Assembly: GCF_018069755.1 (NCBI RefSeq)
Contig: NZ_JAGQDE010000017.1
Location: forward strand, 28,003-92,002
Length of the DNA: 64,000 bases
From: Ideonella aquatica
Lineage (GTDB): Bacteria; Pseudomonadota; Gammaproteobacteria; Burkholderiales; Burkholderiaceae_C
Direction: 5' to 3'
Shown here: piece by piece, positions 16,842 through 26,256 of the stretch
Layout: each line of letters starts with the position of its first letter
Position numbering within the stretch: the first letter of the stretch is position 1
The notes under the pieces: model-generated
Told to the model about the DNA's origin: nothing
Databases searched by the model: none
Seen by the model: the letters and a program-made list of their open reading frames with translations, nothing else
Program-made: the position numbers and the translations under genes

Positions 16842-17920
16842 CCGCGGTACAGCTCGCTTTGCAGGTAGGCAGCCAGCACGCGCCGCGCCGCCACCAGGGC
16901 CACCGCCGACAGCGGCAGCGCCGCCAGCACGCCGACGAAGCCGAACAGCTGGCCAAAGGCCATCAGCGCGAAGATCACCGCCAGCGGGTTCAGGCCAATG
17001 CGCTCGCCCACCAGGCGGGGCGTCAGCACGAAACTCTCCAGCAACTGGCCCAGGCCGTAGACCACGGCCACCGCGCCCAGCCCGTACCAGCTGCCGAACT
17101 GCAGCACCGCGCTCAGCAGCGCCAGCACCAGGCCCAGGCCAAAGCCCAGATAGGGGATGAAGACCAGCATGCCGGTGAACACGCCCACCGGCAGCGCCAG
17201 CTCGAAACCCGCCAGCGCCAGCGCGCCGGCATACCAGACGGACAGCACCAACATCACCATCAACTGGCCGCGCAGGTACTGGCCCAGCAGCTCGTCGCAC
17301 TCGCCCAGAAAGCTGTCGACCGAGGTGCGCATGCGCGGCGGCACCAACTGGCGCAGCCGCTCCATCATCTGCGGCCAGTCCAGCAGCAGGTAAAACAGCA
17401 CCAGCGGCACCAGCACCAGGTTGCCCAGCACGGTGAGCACCACGCTGCCGCCCAGGCGGGCCGAGCTGAGCAGCGCCGCCAGGCCGTCCTCGAGGTTGCC
17501 ACCCAGGCCCTTGAGCACCATGTCCTTGATGCCGGCCACGTCCAGACGCACCTCCAGGCCCAGCCTGGCCAGCGCCGGCGCCAGCACCTGGTTGGCCCAT
17601 TCGGCGCCGCGCGGGATCTGCTCGCGCAAGATGGGCAGTTCGCGGGCGATGATGGGCACTACCAGCAACGCCATCGCCAGCACCGACACACCCGCCAGCA
17701 GCACCGCCAGCGTGGCCGCCACCGAACGCGGCCAGCCGCGCCGCACCAGCGCCTCGGCCAGCGGCTGCAGCGCATAGGCCAGCACCGCGGCGATCAGAAA
17801 AGGCGTCAGCACCGGCGCGAGCAGCCACAGCAACGCCAGCACGACTGCGGCGATCAGCAGCCAGCTCAGCGACTGTCTCTGGGCAGGGGATAGGTTCATC
17901 GGTACACGGATCGACGGCAC
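16838..17920 (-). CDS. AI-2E family transporter (PerM-like permease)
   Basis: About 360 residues with seven or eight membrane segments. The first hydrophobic block is LLIAAVVLALLWLLAPVLTP. The signature PYLGFGLGLVLALL, GLGQLLESFVLTPRLVGERI and LNPLAVIFALMAFGQLFGF segments define the family. The frame starts at a GTG (17920), and an ATG seven codons later (17899) is an alternative; neither has a strong Shine-Dalgarno. The substrate is unknown, since family names refer to AI-2 export or PerM. It heads the six-gene run ending in DUF486. Confidence 0.9.
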   Translation of the reverse strand: MPSIRVPMNLSPAQRQSLSWLLIAAVVLALLWLLAPVLTPFLIAAVLAYALQPLAEALVRRGWPRSVAATLAVLLAGVSVLAMALLVVPIIARELPILREQIPRGAEWANQVLAPALARLGLEVRLDVAGIKDMVLKGLGGNLEDGLAALLSSARLGGSVVLTVLGNLVLVPLVLFYLLLDWPQMMERLRQLVPPRMRTSVDSFLGECDELLGQYLRGQLMVMLVLSVWYAGALALAGFELALPVGVFTGMLVFIPYLGFGLGLVLALLSAVLQFGSWYGLGAVAVVYGLGQLLESFVLTPRLVGERIGLNPLAVIFALMAFGQLFGFVGVLAALPLSAVALVAARRVLAAYLQSELYRG

Positions 17921-18050
17921 GCCTGTCCCGGCGGGGACACTGGCGGCGGCGGGGCTGTGCGGGTCACGGTCTCGGGGCCGGTGGCCCGCGTGGCCCAGTC
18001 AGGGCGACCGGCAGGAAGCAACACGATTGTACGGCGCGCGCCCATGTCGA

Positions 18051-18911
18051 TCAGGGCCGGGGCCGCCCGCGCAGCTCGGCCATGCGCTGGCGCAGCAGCT
18101 CGGCCTGCGGGCCCTCGGGGCGCTGGTCCAGACAGGTCTGCAGGTCGACCAGGGCCTCCCCTGGGCTGCCCAGTTCGGCCAGCAGCAGGCCGCGGTCGCG
18201 GCGCTCGTCCCAGTCGCCCGGCAGCAGGCGCACCAGACGCTGCTGCACCGCCAGCTGGCGCGCCAGGTCGCCCTGGCGCTCATGCACCGCCTTGAGGTTG
18301 CGCAGCATGCGCGCCAGCACCTCGCGCGGCTCGGCGGTCTGCAGAAACAGCCCCAGCGGCAGCTCGTCGTCGCCGGGCAGCCCCAGCTGCTGACGCCAGG
18401 GCGCCAGACGCTGCGCCAAGCGATCGCGCGACAGCGACTCGCCGGTGAAAGGGTCAACCACCACCTCGCCGGCCGGCAGCCGCAGCTTGACCAGGAAATG
18501 GCCCGGGAACGAGATGCCGCGCGCGGTCAGGCCGATCTGCTGGGCGATCTCGATGTACAGCAGCGCCAGCGAGATCGGGATGCCCCGCCTCGTCTGCAGC
18601 ACCCGGTGCAGGTAGCTGTTGTCGGCATGGTGGTAGTCGTTGACATTGCCGGCAAAGCCCAGCTCACGGAAGAAGAAACGGTTGAGCATGCGCAGCCGGT
18701 GGGCTGGCGGCGCATCGGCGGGCAGGCGCTGGCGCAGGCGGTCGGCAAGCTGGTCGATCTCGTCGAGCACGGCCTGCACATCCAGCGTCGGGTGATCGTC
18801 CTGGGCCAGCAGGATCGCGGCTTCAAGCAGCGCGATCTCGCTGCCCTCAGCCACCAGCGACGAGAAGTAGTCCAGCGGATGGGCCGGCGCGAAGCGCGGC
18901 GTCTGGGCCAT
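18051..18911 (-). CDS. SirB1 family protein (transglutaminase-like with TPR tail)
   Basis: 286 residues from ATG 18911, six bases after the murJ stop. A much longer open frame overlies murJ and is a shadow. The transglutaminase-like core includes GIPISLALLYIEIAQQIGL, GISFPGHFLVKLR and VVDPFTGESLSRD. The C-terminal third is helical with repeat-like motifs (RLVRLLPGDWDERRDRGLLL) suggesting tetratricopeptide repeats. SirB1-family function is not established. The spacing implies co-transcription with murJ. Confidence 0.87.
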   Translation of the reverse strand: MAQTPRFAPAHPLDYFSSLVAEGSEIALLEAAILLAQDDHPTLDVQAVLDEIDQLADRLRQRLPADAPPAHRLRMLNRFFFRELGFAGNVNDYHHADNSYLHRVLQTRRGIPISLALLYIEIAQQIGLTARGISFPGHFLVKLRLPAGEVVVDPFTGESLSRDRLAQRLAPWRQQLGLPGDDELPLGLFLQTAEPREVLARMLRNLKAVHERQGDLARQLAVQQRLVRLLPGDWDERRDRGLLLAELGSPGEALVDLQTCLDQRPEGPQAELLRQRMAELRGRPRP

Positions 18912-18916
18912 TCCGC

Positions 18917-20473
18917 TCAGCCCCGGCGCGCGAACTGGCGCAGGTTCAGGCCCAGCGCCCACAGCACACCAAAGTACAGCAGCGCGGCCACCGCCAGTGC
19001 CCCGAACAGCAGGCCGGCGCGCAGCAGCCACTGGGCCTGCAAGGCGACCCAATCCAGCCGCCAGGCCACCCAGCCCAGCCAGCCGGCCAGCACCGCCGAA
19101 GCCACCACCACCCGCGCAATGAAGCCGCCCCAACCGGGCTCGGGCATGTAGATGCCGCGCTCGCGCAGACCGCGCAGCAGCCAGCCGGCATTGACCATGG
19201 CCCCCAGGCTCGTCGCCAGCGCCAAGCCGGCATGGCCCAGCCAGGGCACGAAGGCGGCGTTCATGACCTGGGTGGCCAGCAGCACCACGATGGCGATGCG
19301 CACCGGCGTGCGGATGTCCTGCTGGGCGTAGAAGCCCGGCGCCAGCACCTTGACGCCGATCAGGCCGATCAGGCCCACGCCGTAGCCCTGCACCGCCAGC
19401 GTGCTCATGCGCAGCGCCCGCTCGTCGAAGGCGCCGTGGTGGAACAGCACCGCCATCAGCGGCAGGCCGAACACCAGCATCGCCAGCGCACAGGGCCAGG
19501 CCAGCATCAGCGCAAGCCGCAGGCCCCAGTCGAGGTGGCCCGAGTAGCCCTGCGCGTCGCCGCGCGCCTTCAGCGCCGACAGGCCCGGTGTGAGCACCAC
19601 GCCCAGCGCCACACCCAGCAGCGCCGTGGGGAACTCCATCAACCGGTCGGCGTAGGTCAGCCAGGACACCGCACCCGCACCCAGGTGCGAGGCGATCTGG
19701 CTGTTGATCAGCAGCGAGATCTGCGCCACCGACACACCCAGCAGCGCCGGCGCCATCTGCGACAGCACGCGGCGCACGCCCGGGTGGTGCCAGGCGCTGC
19801 GCAGCCGCGCCGGCGTCAGGCCGATGCGCGGCAGGCAGCCAATGCGCGCCAGCGCCGGCACCTGCACCGCCAGCTGCAGCACGCCACCCAGCACCACGCC
19901 CACCGACAGCGCATGGATCGGCCGGATGCCGTGGCGCTCCAGCAGTGGCGTCAGGCCCCAGGCACAAGCGATCACCGACAGGTTCAGCAGCACCGGCGTG
20001 GCCGCCGGCACGACGAAGCGCTTCCAGGTGTTCAGGATGCCGGCCGCCAGCGCCACCATCGACATGAAGCCGATGTAGGGGAACATCCAGCGCGTCATCA
20101 GGACCGCCAGATCCAGCTCTTCGAGGCCGGCGCCGAACAGCCAGACAATCAGCGGCGCGCCGGCCACACCGATCACGCAGGTCGCCAGCAGCGCCCAGGC
20201 CAGCATGGTGGCGACGGCGTCGATCAGGCGGCGCGTGGCCTCGTCGCCGTCGGTCTCGCGGCTGGCGGCCAGGATGGGCACGAAGGCGGCCGAGAACGCG
20301 CCCTCGGCAAACAGCCGACGCAGCAGATTGGGGATGCGAAACGCGATGTTGAACGCGTCGGTCATGGCGCTGGCGCCGAAGGCGTGCGCCACCAGTTGCT
20401 CGCGCACCAGGCCGGTGACGCGCGACAACAGGGTCCAGAGAGAGACGGTGGTGGCCGCCTTGAGCAGGTTCAT
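18917..20473 (-). CDS. murJ: Lipid II flippase MurJ (MviN)
   Basis: 518 residues with about fourteen membrane segments. The N-terminus [21 protein letters not shown] and [16 protein letters not shown] sequence ([20 protein letters not shown]) are MurJ hallmarks, as are the [19 protein letters not shown] motif and [10 protein letters not shown] region. MurJ flips lipid II across the inner membrane for peptidoglycan synthesis. A TATAAT on this strand at 20524-20529 could be its -10, but no good -35 is seen. It is divergent from rpsT, the usual betaproteobacterial arrangement. Confidence 0.96.
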   Translation of the reverse strand: MNLLKAATTVSLWTLLSRVTGLVREQLVAHAFGASAMTDAFNIAFRIPNLLRRLFAEGAFSAAFVPILAASRETDGDEATRRLIDAVATMLAWALLATCVIGVAGAPLIVWLFGAGLEELDLAVLMTRWMFPYIGFMSMVALAAGILNTWKRFVVPAATPVLLNLSVIACAWGLTPLLERHGIRPIHALSVGVVLGGVLQLAVQVPALARIGCLPRIGLTPARLRSAWHHPGVRRVLSQMAPALLGVSVAQISLLINSQIASHLGAGAVSWLTYADRLMEFPTALLGVALGVVLTPGLSALKARGDAQGYSGHLDWGLRLALMLAWPCALAMLVFGLPLMAVLFHHGAFDERALRMSTLAVQGYGVGLIGLIGVKVLAPGFYAQQDIRTPVRIAIVVLLATQVMNAAFVPWLGHAGLALATSLGAMVNAGWLLRGLRERGIYMPEPGWGGFIARVVVASAVLAGWLGWVAWRLDWVALQAQWLLRAGLLFGALAVAALLYFGVLWALGLNLRQFARRG

Positions 20474-20550
20474 GCGGTGGGCCGCCCGGGGTGCGGGCCG
20501 CCATGCCAGGGCAAAGCCGCGGGATTATAGGGACGGCTCCCGGCTTTGGC

Positions 20551-20580
20551 TTGCCATGCTGACTCCGAAAATGCTATACT
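20551..20580 (+). promoter_or_regulatory. rpsT promoter
   Basis: TTGCCA (20551-20556) and TATACT (20575-20580) are separated by 18 bp. They lie about 35 bp before the rpsT start, giving a short leader. The region is shared with the divergent murJ upstream sequence. Confidence 0.7.
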
Positions 20581-20615
20581 CGACAGTCTTTACCACCTGG
20601 ACCCAATTCCAAGCA

Positions 20616-20912
20616 ATGGCCACTTCCTCCAAAGCCAAGAAGAAGACCGTTCGTCTCGCGTCGGGCCGCAAGCGCGCCCGCCAGGACGTCAACCTGAACG
20701 CCGCCAACACCTCGCTGCGTTCGAAGTTCCGCACCTCGATCAAGAACGTGCTCAAGGCCGTCGCCGCTGGTGACAAGGGCCAGGCCACCGACCTGTTCAA
20801 GACTGCCCAGAGCGTGATCGACTCGATCGCCGACAAGGGCATCTTCCACAAGAACAAGGCTGCTCGCCACAAGAGCCGCCTGTCCGCCAAGATCAAGGCG
20901 CTCGCTGCCTGA
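20616..20912 (+). CDS. rpsT: 30S ribosomal protein S20
   Basis: 98 residues starting [20 protein letters not shown]. This basic N-terminus, the [17 protein letters not shown] helix and the [21 protein letters not shown]-terminal part are diagnostic of S20. The frame is open far upstream, but the ATG at 20616 gives the normal protein and follows a promoter directly. S20 binds 16S rRNA early in assembly. An intrinsic terminator follows, so the gene is monocistronic. Confidence 0.98.
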   Translation: MATSSKAKKKTVRLASGRKRARQDVNLNAANTSLRSKFRTSIKNVLKAVAAGDKGQATDLFKTAQSVIDSIADKGIFHKNKAARHKSRLSAKIKALAA

Positions 20913-20934
20913 CAGCACTCTCCAGGTGGAAGAC

Positions 20935-20962
20935 AAAAGGCCCCGCACTGCGGGGCCTTTTT
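20935..20962 (+). terminator. Intrinsic terminator of rpsT
   Basis: The stem ggccccgc/gcggggcc (20939-20957, 3-nt loop) is followed by five T residues on the plus strand and preceded by four A residues, so it could also serve the minus strand. It lies 26 bp after the rpsT stop. Confidence 0.93.
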
Positions 20963-21017
20963 CATGTCCGCGCCACGGCGGGCCACGCCACAGGATGTGG
21001 CGTTGTCGGCGCAAGCC

Positions 21018-21341
21018 TCATGCGGACGGGGGATCGGGCAGCAGGCAGGCCTCGGACACCTGCAGGTGGTTGTCCTTGGCAAAGTTCATCACGAAGTCCC
21101 AGGCCATGGGCTCAAGGTCGCGCAGCTTCTCGTTGACGATCACGCACTTCACGCCGTTGATCACCCGCGGCACACAGTAGGGCGAGTAGCCAATGAAGGC
21201 GCCAATGCCGCCCGCGCCGCCCCCGGGGCGGAAGCAGGACATCGCGCCGGCCAGGCGCTCGGCCCAGTCGCTGGGGCGGAAGGTACGGCCCTCCAGCGTG
21301 ATGCCTTGGATGAAGAACTCGCGGGGCTTGGTGACGGACAT
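21018..21341 (-). CDS. DUF3579 domain-containing protein
   Basis: 107 residues from ATG 21341 (MSVTKPREFFIQGITLEG). The in-frame extension to 21476 lacks family-like sequence. Conserved DUF3579 features include FRPSDWAERLAGAMSCF, YSPYCVPRVINGVKCVIVN and the ending WDFVMNFAKDNHLQV. Function is unknown. In Burkholderiales this gene commonly sits divergently beside argD-argF, as here, which may hint at a link with arginine metabolism, but nothing in the protein shows it. Confidence 0.88.
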   Translation of the reverse strand: MSVTKPREFFIQGITLEGRTFRPSDWAERLAGAMSCFRPGGGAGGIGAFIGYSPYCVPRVINGVKCVIVNEKLRDLEPMAWDFVMNFAKDNHLQVSEACLLPDPPSA

Positions 21342-21614
21342 GGGCGCAGGATGTGGCGGCAGCGGCGAGCGTACGGGAACAAGCTGGCACGGCGCTGTCG
21401 CGAGGTGCCGTTTGTTTTCAGGATGCGGAAGAGAAGCACGTATTGTGCCCCGATCGTGTTGCAACGCAGCATGCATGGCGACTCCTGTGCGGTCTTTCGA
21501 CCTTGTCGCCCGTTTCAGGTGCGGGCTTTAGAATCCCATCAGGCCGGTGCGTGAAATGAGGCGCTGCCGGCCTTTCTATTTGTGCCCCCACATATCGACT
21601 GGAGTCCCCCGGAA

Positions 21615-22805
21615 ATGACCGCCTCGATGCCCCACGTGATGAACACCTATGGCCGGCTGCCGATCGCGCTGTCGCACGGCCGAGGCTGCCGCGTCTGGGA
21701 CACCGAGGGCCGACGCTACCTGGACGGCCTGGGCGGCATCGCCGTCAACACCCTGGGCCATGCCCATCCCAAGCTGCTGGCCGAGCTGACCGACCAGATG
21801 GGCAAGCTCATCCACTGCAGCAACTACTACGAGAACCCGCTGCAGGAGGCGCTGGGCGCCAAGCTGGCCGAGCTCTCGGGCCTGTCGGCCGCTTTCTTCT
21901 GCTCCACCGGCCTGGAAGCCAATGAGGCCGCGCTGAAGATCGCCCGCAAGTTCGGTCATGACCAGGGCATCGAGCGCCCGGAGGTGATCGTCTTCGAGAA
22001 GGCCTTCCATGGCCGCTCGATCGCCACCCTCAGCGCCACCGGCAACCCCAAGGTGCAGGAAGGCTTCGGGCCGCTGGTCGAGGGTTTCATCCGCGTGCCC
22101 TTCAACGACATCGCCGCGCTGCGCGCCCACAGCGCCAACCGCAACATCACCGCGGTCTTCCTGGAGACGATCCAGGGCGAGGGCGGCATCAACCCGGCGC
22201 GCTGGGACTACCTGCGCGAGGTGCGCGCGCTGTGCGATGCCAATGGCTGGCTGCTGATGCTCGACGAGGTGCAGTGCGGCATCGGTCGCACCGGCAAGTG
22301 GTTTGCCCACCAGTGGGCGGGCATCGTCCCCGATGTGATGCCGCTGGCCAAGGGCCTGGGCTCGGGCGTGCCGATCGGCGCAGTGGTGGTGGGCCCGAAG
22401 GCACTGAACGTCTTCGGCCCCGGCAACCACGGCACCACCTTCGGCGGCAACCCGCTGTCGATGCGCGCCGGCATCGCCACGCTGAAGATCATGGAAGAAG
22501 ACGGCGTGATGGCCAACGCCGCCGCCGTGGGCGCCCACCTGAAGGCCGCGCTGCAGCGCGAGCTGTCCGGGCTGCCCGGTGTGAAGGAGGTGCGCGGTGA
22601 AGGTCTGATGCTGGGCATCGAGCTGACGCGCCCCTGCGGTGTGATCCTCACCCGTGCCATGGAAGCCGGCCTGCTGCTGTCGGTCACCGCCGACACCGTG
22701 GTGCGCCTGGTGCCGCCGCTGATCCTCACGCAGGACGAGGCCGACGAGATCGTCAGCCTGCTGGTGCCGGTGATCAAGACCTTCCTGGCCGAGCAGAGCG
22801 CATGA
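21615..22805 (+). CDS. argD: Acetylornithine aminotransferase
   Basis: 396 residues from ATG 21615, with a GGAG Shine-Dalgarno ten bases upstream; a GTG at 21582 is possible but less well placed. Class III PLP aminotransferase motifs are present: the STGLEANEAALKIARK phosphate-binding segment, MLDEVQCGIGRTGK, and the PLP lysine in MPLAKGLGSGVPIGA. The THGTTFGG-like motif reads NHGTTFGGNPLSM. The enzyme converts N-acetylglutamate semialdehyde to N-acetylornithine. It overlaps argF by four bases, forming an arginine operon. Confidence 0.95.
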   Translation: MTASMPHVMNTYGRLPIALSHGRGCRVWDTEGRRYLDGLGGIAVNTLGHAHPKLLAELTDQMGKLIHCSNYYENPLQEALGAKLAELSGLSAAFFCSTGLEANEAALKIARKFGHDQGIERPEVIVFEKAFHGRSIATLSATGNPKVQEGFGPLVEGFIRVPFNDIAALRAHSANRNITAVFLETIQGEGGINPARWDYLREVRALCDANGWLLMLDEVQCGIGRTGKWFAHQWAGIVPDVMPLAKGLGSGVPIGAVVVGPKALNVFGPGNHGTTFGGNPLSMRAGIATLKIMEEDGVMANAAAVGAHLKAALQRELSGLPGVKEVRGEGLMLGIELTRPCGVILTRAMEAGLLLSVTADTVVRLVPPLILTQDEADEIVSLLVPVIKTFLAEQSA

Positions 22806-23764
22806 AACCCGGAGACACGCTGATGAAGCACTACCTGCAGTTCAAGGATTTCCGGGCCGAGGAATACGCCTACCTGTTCGAGCGCGCCCGCATCATCAAG
22901 AGCCGCTTCAAGAATTACGAGAAATACCAGCCGCTGGCCGACCGCACACTGGCGATGATCTTCGAGAAGGCCAGCACCCGCACCCGCGTCAGCTTCGAGG
23001 CCGGCATGTACCAGATGGGCGGCTCGGTGGTGCACCTGACCACCGGCGACAGCCAGCTGGGCCGCGCCGAGCCGGTGGAGGACAGTGCACGGGTGATCAG
23101 CCGCATGGTCGACATCGTGATGATCCGCACCTTCGGCCAGGACAAGCTCAACACCTTTGCCGCGCACAGCCGGGTGCCGGTGATCAACGGCCTGACCAAC
23201 GAGTTCCACCCCTGCCAGATCCTGGCCGACCTGTTCACCTACCTGGAGCACCGCGCCCCGGTGGGCGCGCGCGGCTACGACCTGGGCTGCCTGCAGGGCA
23301 AGGTGGTGGCCTGGGTGGGTGACGGCAACAACATGGCCAACACCTGGCTGCAGGCCGCCGAGATCCTGGGCTTCACGGTGCATGTCAGCACGCCCGGCGG
23401 CTACGAGGTGGATCCGGCCGTGGCCGGCATCAGCGACCGCGCCTGCTACAAGGTCTTCGACAACCCGCTCGAAGCCTGCCGCGGCGCCCACCTGGTGACC
23501 ACCGACGTCTGGACCAGCATGGGCTACGAGGCGGAGAACGAGGCCCGCATCAAGGCCTTTGCCGACTGGTGCGTCGATGCCGAGATGATGGCCGTGGCCC
23601 AGCCCGACGCGCTGTTCATGCACTGCCTGCCGGCGCACCGCGGCGAGGAGGTCACCGCCGAGGTGATCGACGGGCCGCAGTCGGTGGTCTGGGACGAAGC
23701 GGAGAACAGGATGCACGTGCAGAAGGCACTCATGGAGTACCTTCTGCTCGGCCGGATCGGCTGA
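22802..23764 (+). CDS. argF: Ornithine carbamoyltransferase
   Basis: 320 residues from the ATGA overlap with argD; an ATG at 22823 with a GGAGA Shine-Dalgarno is an equally plausible start (313 residues). The carbamoyl-phosphate motif STRTRVSFE, the ornithine-binding DVWTSMG and the catalytic HCLPAHRGEE are all intact. The protein ends RMHVQKALMEYLLLGRIG. It makes citrulline from ornithine and carbamoyl phosphate. The last 20 codons recur as a diverged copy 83 bp downstream. Confidence 0.96.
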   Translation: MKPGDTLMKHYLQFKDFRAEEYAYLFERARIIKSRFKNYEKYQPLADRTLAMIFEKASTRTRVSFEAGMYQMGGSVVHLTTGDSQLGRAEPVEDSARVISRMVDIVMIRTFGQDKLNTFAAHSRVPVINGLTNEFHPCQILADLFTYLEHRAPVGARGYDLGCLQGKVVAWVGDGNNMANTWLQAAEILGFTVHVSTPGGYEVDPAVAGISDRACYKVFDNPLEACRGAHLVTTDVWTSMGYEAENEARIKAFADWCVDAEMMAVAQPDALFMHCLPAHRGEEVTAEVIDGPQSVVWDEAENRMHVQKALMEYLLLGRIG

Positions 23765-23847
23765 AGGCCGGGCCGGCGGCCCGCCAGGGCCGGCAGCCTG
23801 TTTCGGCGCAGGGTCATGTCCGCGCAGCGGACGTGAGCCGTAGCCAA

Positions 23848-23907
23848 AATCGCATGCATGTCCAGAAGGCGCTGATGGAGTACCTCTTGCTGGGCCGAAT
23901 TGGCTAG
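23848..23907 (+). pseudogene. Remnant of a second argF 3' end (last 20 codons)
   Basis: The sequence encodes NRMHVQKALMEYLLLGRIG followed by a stop, identical in protein to the argF C-terminus at 23705-23764. At DNA level 14 of 60 bases differ in 12 of 20 codons, and every change is silent (the stop changes TGA to TAG). Homology ends abruptly at the Asn codon. Upstream no argF-like reading remains, so this is a 3' fragment without a gene. Such a silent pattern indicates long separate evolution under selection, followed by recombination between argF copies from different lineages. An attachment-like duplication is a less likely alternative. Confidence 0.8.
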
Positions 23908-24008
23908 GCCTGTCGCCCACCCTTGACCTGAGACAAGCTGCCGATCAGCGTCCTGTCAGGCGCCCGGCGCAAGCTGCTTGACAGGAGACAACAAGGGGTC
24001 ACAAGACC

Positions 24009-24752
24009 ATGAAACTCGCCCTGATCACCGACCTGCACGCCAACCGAGAGGCGGTGCAGGCGGTGCTGGACCATGCCAAGGCCGCGGGCGCGCAGCGCTA
24101 CGCCTTTCTCGGTGACTATGTCGGCTACGGTGCCGACCCCGGCTGGGTGATCGACACCGTGCGCGAGTACGTGGCCGCCGGGGCGATCGCCGTCAATGGC
24201 AACCACGATGCCGGCTGCGTGCAGGACATCTCGCCCAACATGCGGCCCGAGGCACGCCAGGTGGTGGAGTGGACGCGGGCGCAACTGAACCCCGAGCAGC
24301 TGGCCTTCCTGGCCGAGCGGCCGATGTCGCACACCGAGGGCGACATGCTCTTCGTGCACGCCAACGCCTTTGCGCCGGCCGAGTGGGAGTACATCCAGGG
24401 CCGGATCGAGGCGGTGCGCAGCCTGCACGCCACGACCTGCCACTACACCTTCTGCGGCCACATGCACGAGCCCAAGCTGTTCCACCTGTCGGGCACCGGC
24501 AAGGCGGGCGATTTTGTGCCCACGCCCGGCGTGCCGATTCCAGTGCCGCCGCACCGCCAATGGCTGATCGTGCCCGGCTCGGCCGGCCAGCCGCGTGATG
24601 GCAACCCGGCCGCCTGCTACGCGATGTTCGATCTGCGCGAGCAGACCCTGAGCTTCCAGCGCGTGCCCTACGACCACGAACTGGCGGCCGCCAAGATCCG
24701 CGCCGCCGGCCTGCCCGAGCGACTCGCCGACCGCCTGGCCCATGGACAGTAG
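24009..24752 (+). CDS. Metallophosphoesterase (calcineurin-like)
   Basis: 247 residues. The metallophosphoesterase metal-site motifs are all present in order: ITDLHAN (DxH), LGDYVGYGADP (GDxxGxG), VNGNHDAG (GNHD), FVHANAF and the terminal FCGHMHEP (GHxH). The order and short length fit the YfcE/DNA-repair-exonuclease-like subgroup that includes phosphodiesterases and some protein phosphatases. The 3' end overlaps the kinase gene by 11 bp, suggesting a functional pair. No signal peptide is visible. Confidence 0.9.
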   Translation: MKLALITDLHANREAVQAVLDHAKAAGAQRYAFLGDYVGYGADPGWVIDTVREYVAAGAIAVNGNHDAGCVQDISPNMRPEARQVVEWTRAQLNPEQLAFLAERPMSHTEGDMLFVHANAFAPAEWEYIQGRIEAVRSLHATTCHYTFCGHMHEPKLFHLSGTGKAGDFVPTPGVPIPVPPHRQWLIVPGSAGQPRDGNPAACYAMFDLREQTLSFQRVPYDHELAAAKIRAAGLPERLADRLAHGQ

Positions 24753-26253
24753 CAGCAGCTTTGCCGGCGGCAAGGGGCCGGCGCCGGATGCCGGCCAGCG
24801 GGTGCTGCAGGTGGGCGAGGTGATCGACGGCTTCCGCCTCGAAGAGCGTCTGCACCAGGGCGGCATGGCCACGCTGTGGCGCGTGCAGCGCGTCGACGAC
24901 CAGGGCCGGCCGCTGGCCGACACCCCGCCGATGCCGCTGATCATGAAGGTGCCACGCATCAAGGGCGGCGAGGACCCGGCCACGATCGTCGGCTTCGAGG
25001 TCGAGCGCATGATCATGCCGATGCTCTCGGGCCCGCACGTGCCAAGGTTCGTCGCCAAGGGCGACTTCACGCGCCAGCCCCACATCGTCATGGAGCACAT
25101 CCCGGGCGAGACCCTGCGTCCGCGCCTGGACCAGGCGCCGCTGGCGCTGGACGAGGTGGTCGAGATCGGCTCGCGCGTGGCGCAGGCGCTGCACGAGCTG
25201 CACCGGCAGAACGTGGTGCACCTGGACATCAAGCCCAGCAACATCCTGTTCCGCCCGGACGGCACCGCGGTGCTGGTCGACTTCGGCCTGTCGCGCCACG
25301 ACCACCTGCCCGACCTGCTGGACGAGGAGTTCACGCTGCCGATGGGCACCGGGCCCTACATGTCGCCCGAGCAGGTGCAGTTCGTGCGCAATGACCCGCG
25401 CAGCGACATCTTCGCGCTGGGCGTGATGCTCTACCACTTCACCACCGGCGAGCGGCCCTTCGGCGCGCCAACGTCCGTGGGTGGGCTGCGCAAGCGCCTC
25501 TACATCGACCCGGTGCCGCCGCGCGCGCTGCGCAGCGACTGCCCGCCCTGGCTGCAAGAGCTGATCCTGAAGTGCCTGGAGGTCAAGCCCGAGCAGCGCT
25601 ACCAGAGCGCCGCGCAGCTCTCACTCGACCTGCAAAATCCCACGCAGATCGCGCTGACGCGGCGCGCCGAGCGCCTGCAGCAGTCCAGCGCCTTCAAGCG
25701 CATGAAGCGCTGGTTCTTCGCGCTGGGCAGCGAGCCCGACAACCGCGCCGTCAGCGCGGCCGAGCTGGTCAAGAAGAGCCCGATCATCATGGCCGCGGTC
25801 GACATCGACTCGGCCTCCAGCCAGTTGCTGGAGCAACTGCGCGAGACCGTGCGCCGCATCGTGCTGACCGAGCCCGGCGCGCGCCTGGCCTGCGTCAGCG
25901 TCATGAAGACGGCGCGCATCGGCATGGACGAGCTGGTCGATGCGCAGGGCCACAGCGTGCACGTCAAGCAGCTGGTCAACCTCAAGCACTGGGCGCGGCC
26001 GATCAGCAAGTCGCTGAACCTGGACGACGGTCGGCTGACCTTTCATGTGCTCGAGGCGCCGGACCCGGCCGCTGCCATCATCGACTTCGCCAAGCGCAAC
26101 CACGTCGATCACATCGTCATGGGCGCGCGCGGCCAGTCGGCACTGCGGCGCTACCTGGGCAGCGTGTCCTCGCAGGTGGTGGCCGAGTCGGACTGCACCG
26201 TCACCGTGGTGCGCGCCGAGACCCCGGCCGACGACGACTACGTGCCCTTCTGA
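24742..26253 (+). CDS. Bifunctional serine/threonine protein kinase / universal stress protein
   Basis: 503 residues. A Hanks-type kinase occupies roughly residues 25-290: glycine loop LEERLHQGGMATLWRV, lysine in PLIMKVPR, catalytic loop HLDIKPSNILF (HLD in place of HRD, near residue 160), DFGLSRHDH near 180, and the MGTGPYMSPEQ activation end. A linker containing KKSPIIMAAVDIDS leads into a C-terminal UspA domain (about 345-500) ending in IVMGARGQSALRRYLGS and SDCTVTVVRAE. The UspA glycine motif has one residue fewer than the usual G2xG9xGS spacing. No membrane segment is seen, so it is cytosolic. The substrate is unknown. Confidence 0.9.
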   Translation: MDSSSSFAGGKGPAPDAGQRVLQVGEVIDGFRLEERLHQGGMATLWRVQRVDDQGRPLADTPPMPLIMKVPRIKGGEDPATIVGFEVERMIMPMLSGPHVPRFVAKGDFTRQPHIVMEHIPGETLRPRLDQAPLALDEVVEIGSRVAQALHELHRQNVVHLDIKPSNILFRPDGTAVLVDFGLSRHDHLPDLLDEEFTLPMGTGPYMSPEQVQFVRNDPRSDIFALGVMLYHFTTGERPFGAPTSVGGLRKRLYIDPVPPRALRSDCPPWLQELILKCLEVKPEQRYQSAAQLSLDLQNPTQIALTRRAERLQQSSAFKRMKRWFFALGSEPDNRAVSAAELVKKSPIIMAAVDIDSASSQLLEQLRETVRRIVLTEPGARLACVSVMKTARIGMDELVDAQGHSVHVKQLVNLKHWARPISKSLNLDDGRLTFHVLEAPDPAAAIIDFAKRNHVDHIVMGARGQSALRRYLGSVSSQVVAESDCTVTVVRAETPADDDYVPF

Positions 26254-26256
26254 GAC

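Noticed and set aside
16167..17828. Fusion of an unknown 320-residue domain to Hda
   Set aside because: The upstream part reads the AI-2E gene in another frame; Hda starts at 16841 with a 4-bp overlap.
18051..20504. One 817-codon protein joining murJ antisense-frame sequence and SirB1
   Set aside because: The upstream two-thirds is a shadow of murJ; the true SirB1-family protein begins at 18911 next to the murJ stop.
21503..21534. argD promoter TTGTCG/TAGAAT
   Set aside because: The 20-bp spacer is too long to be convincing; no better pair was found.
23569..23907. A second gene ending like argF
   Set aside because: The frame upstream of 23848 is out of register with argF and meaningless; only the last 20 codons are homologous.
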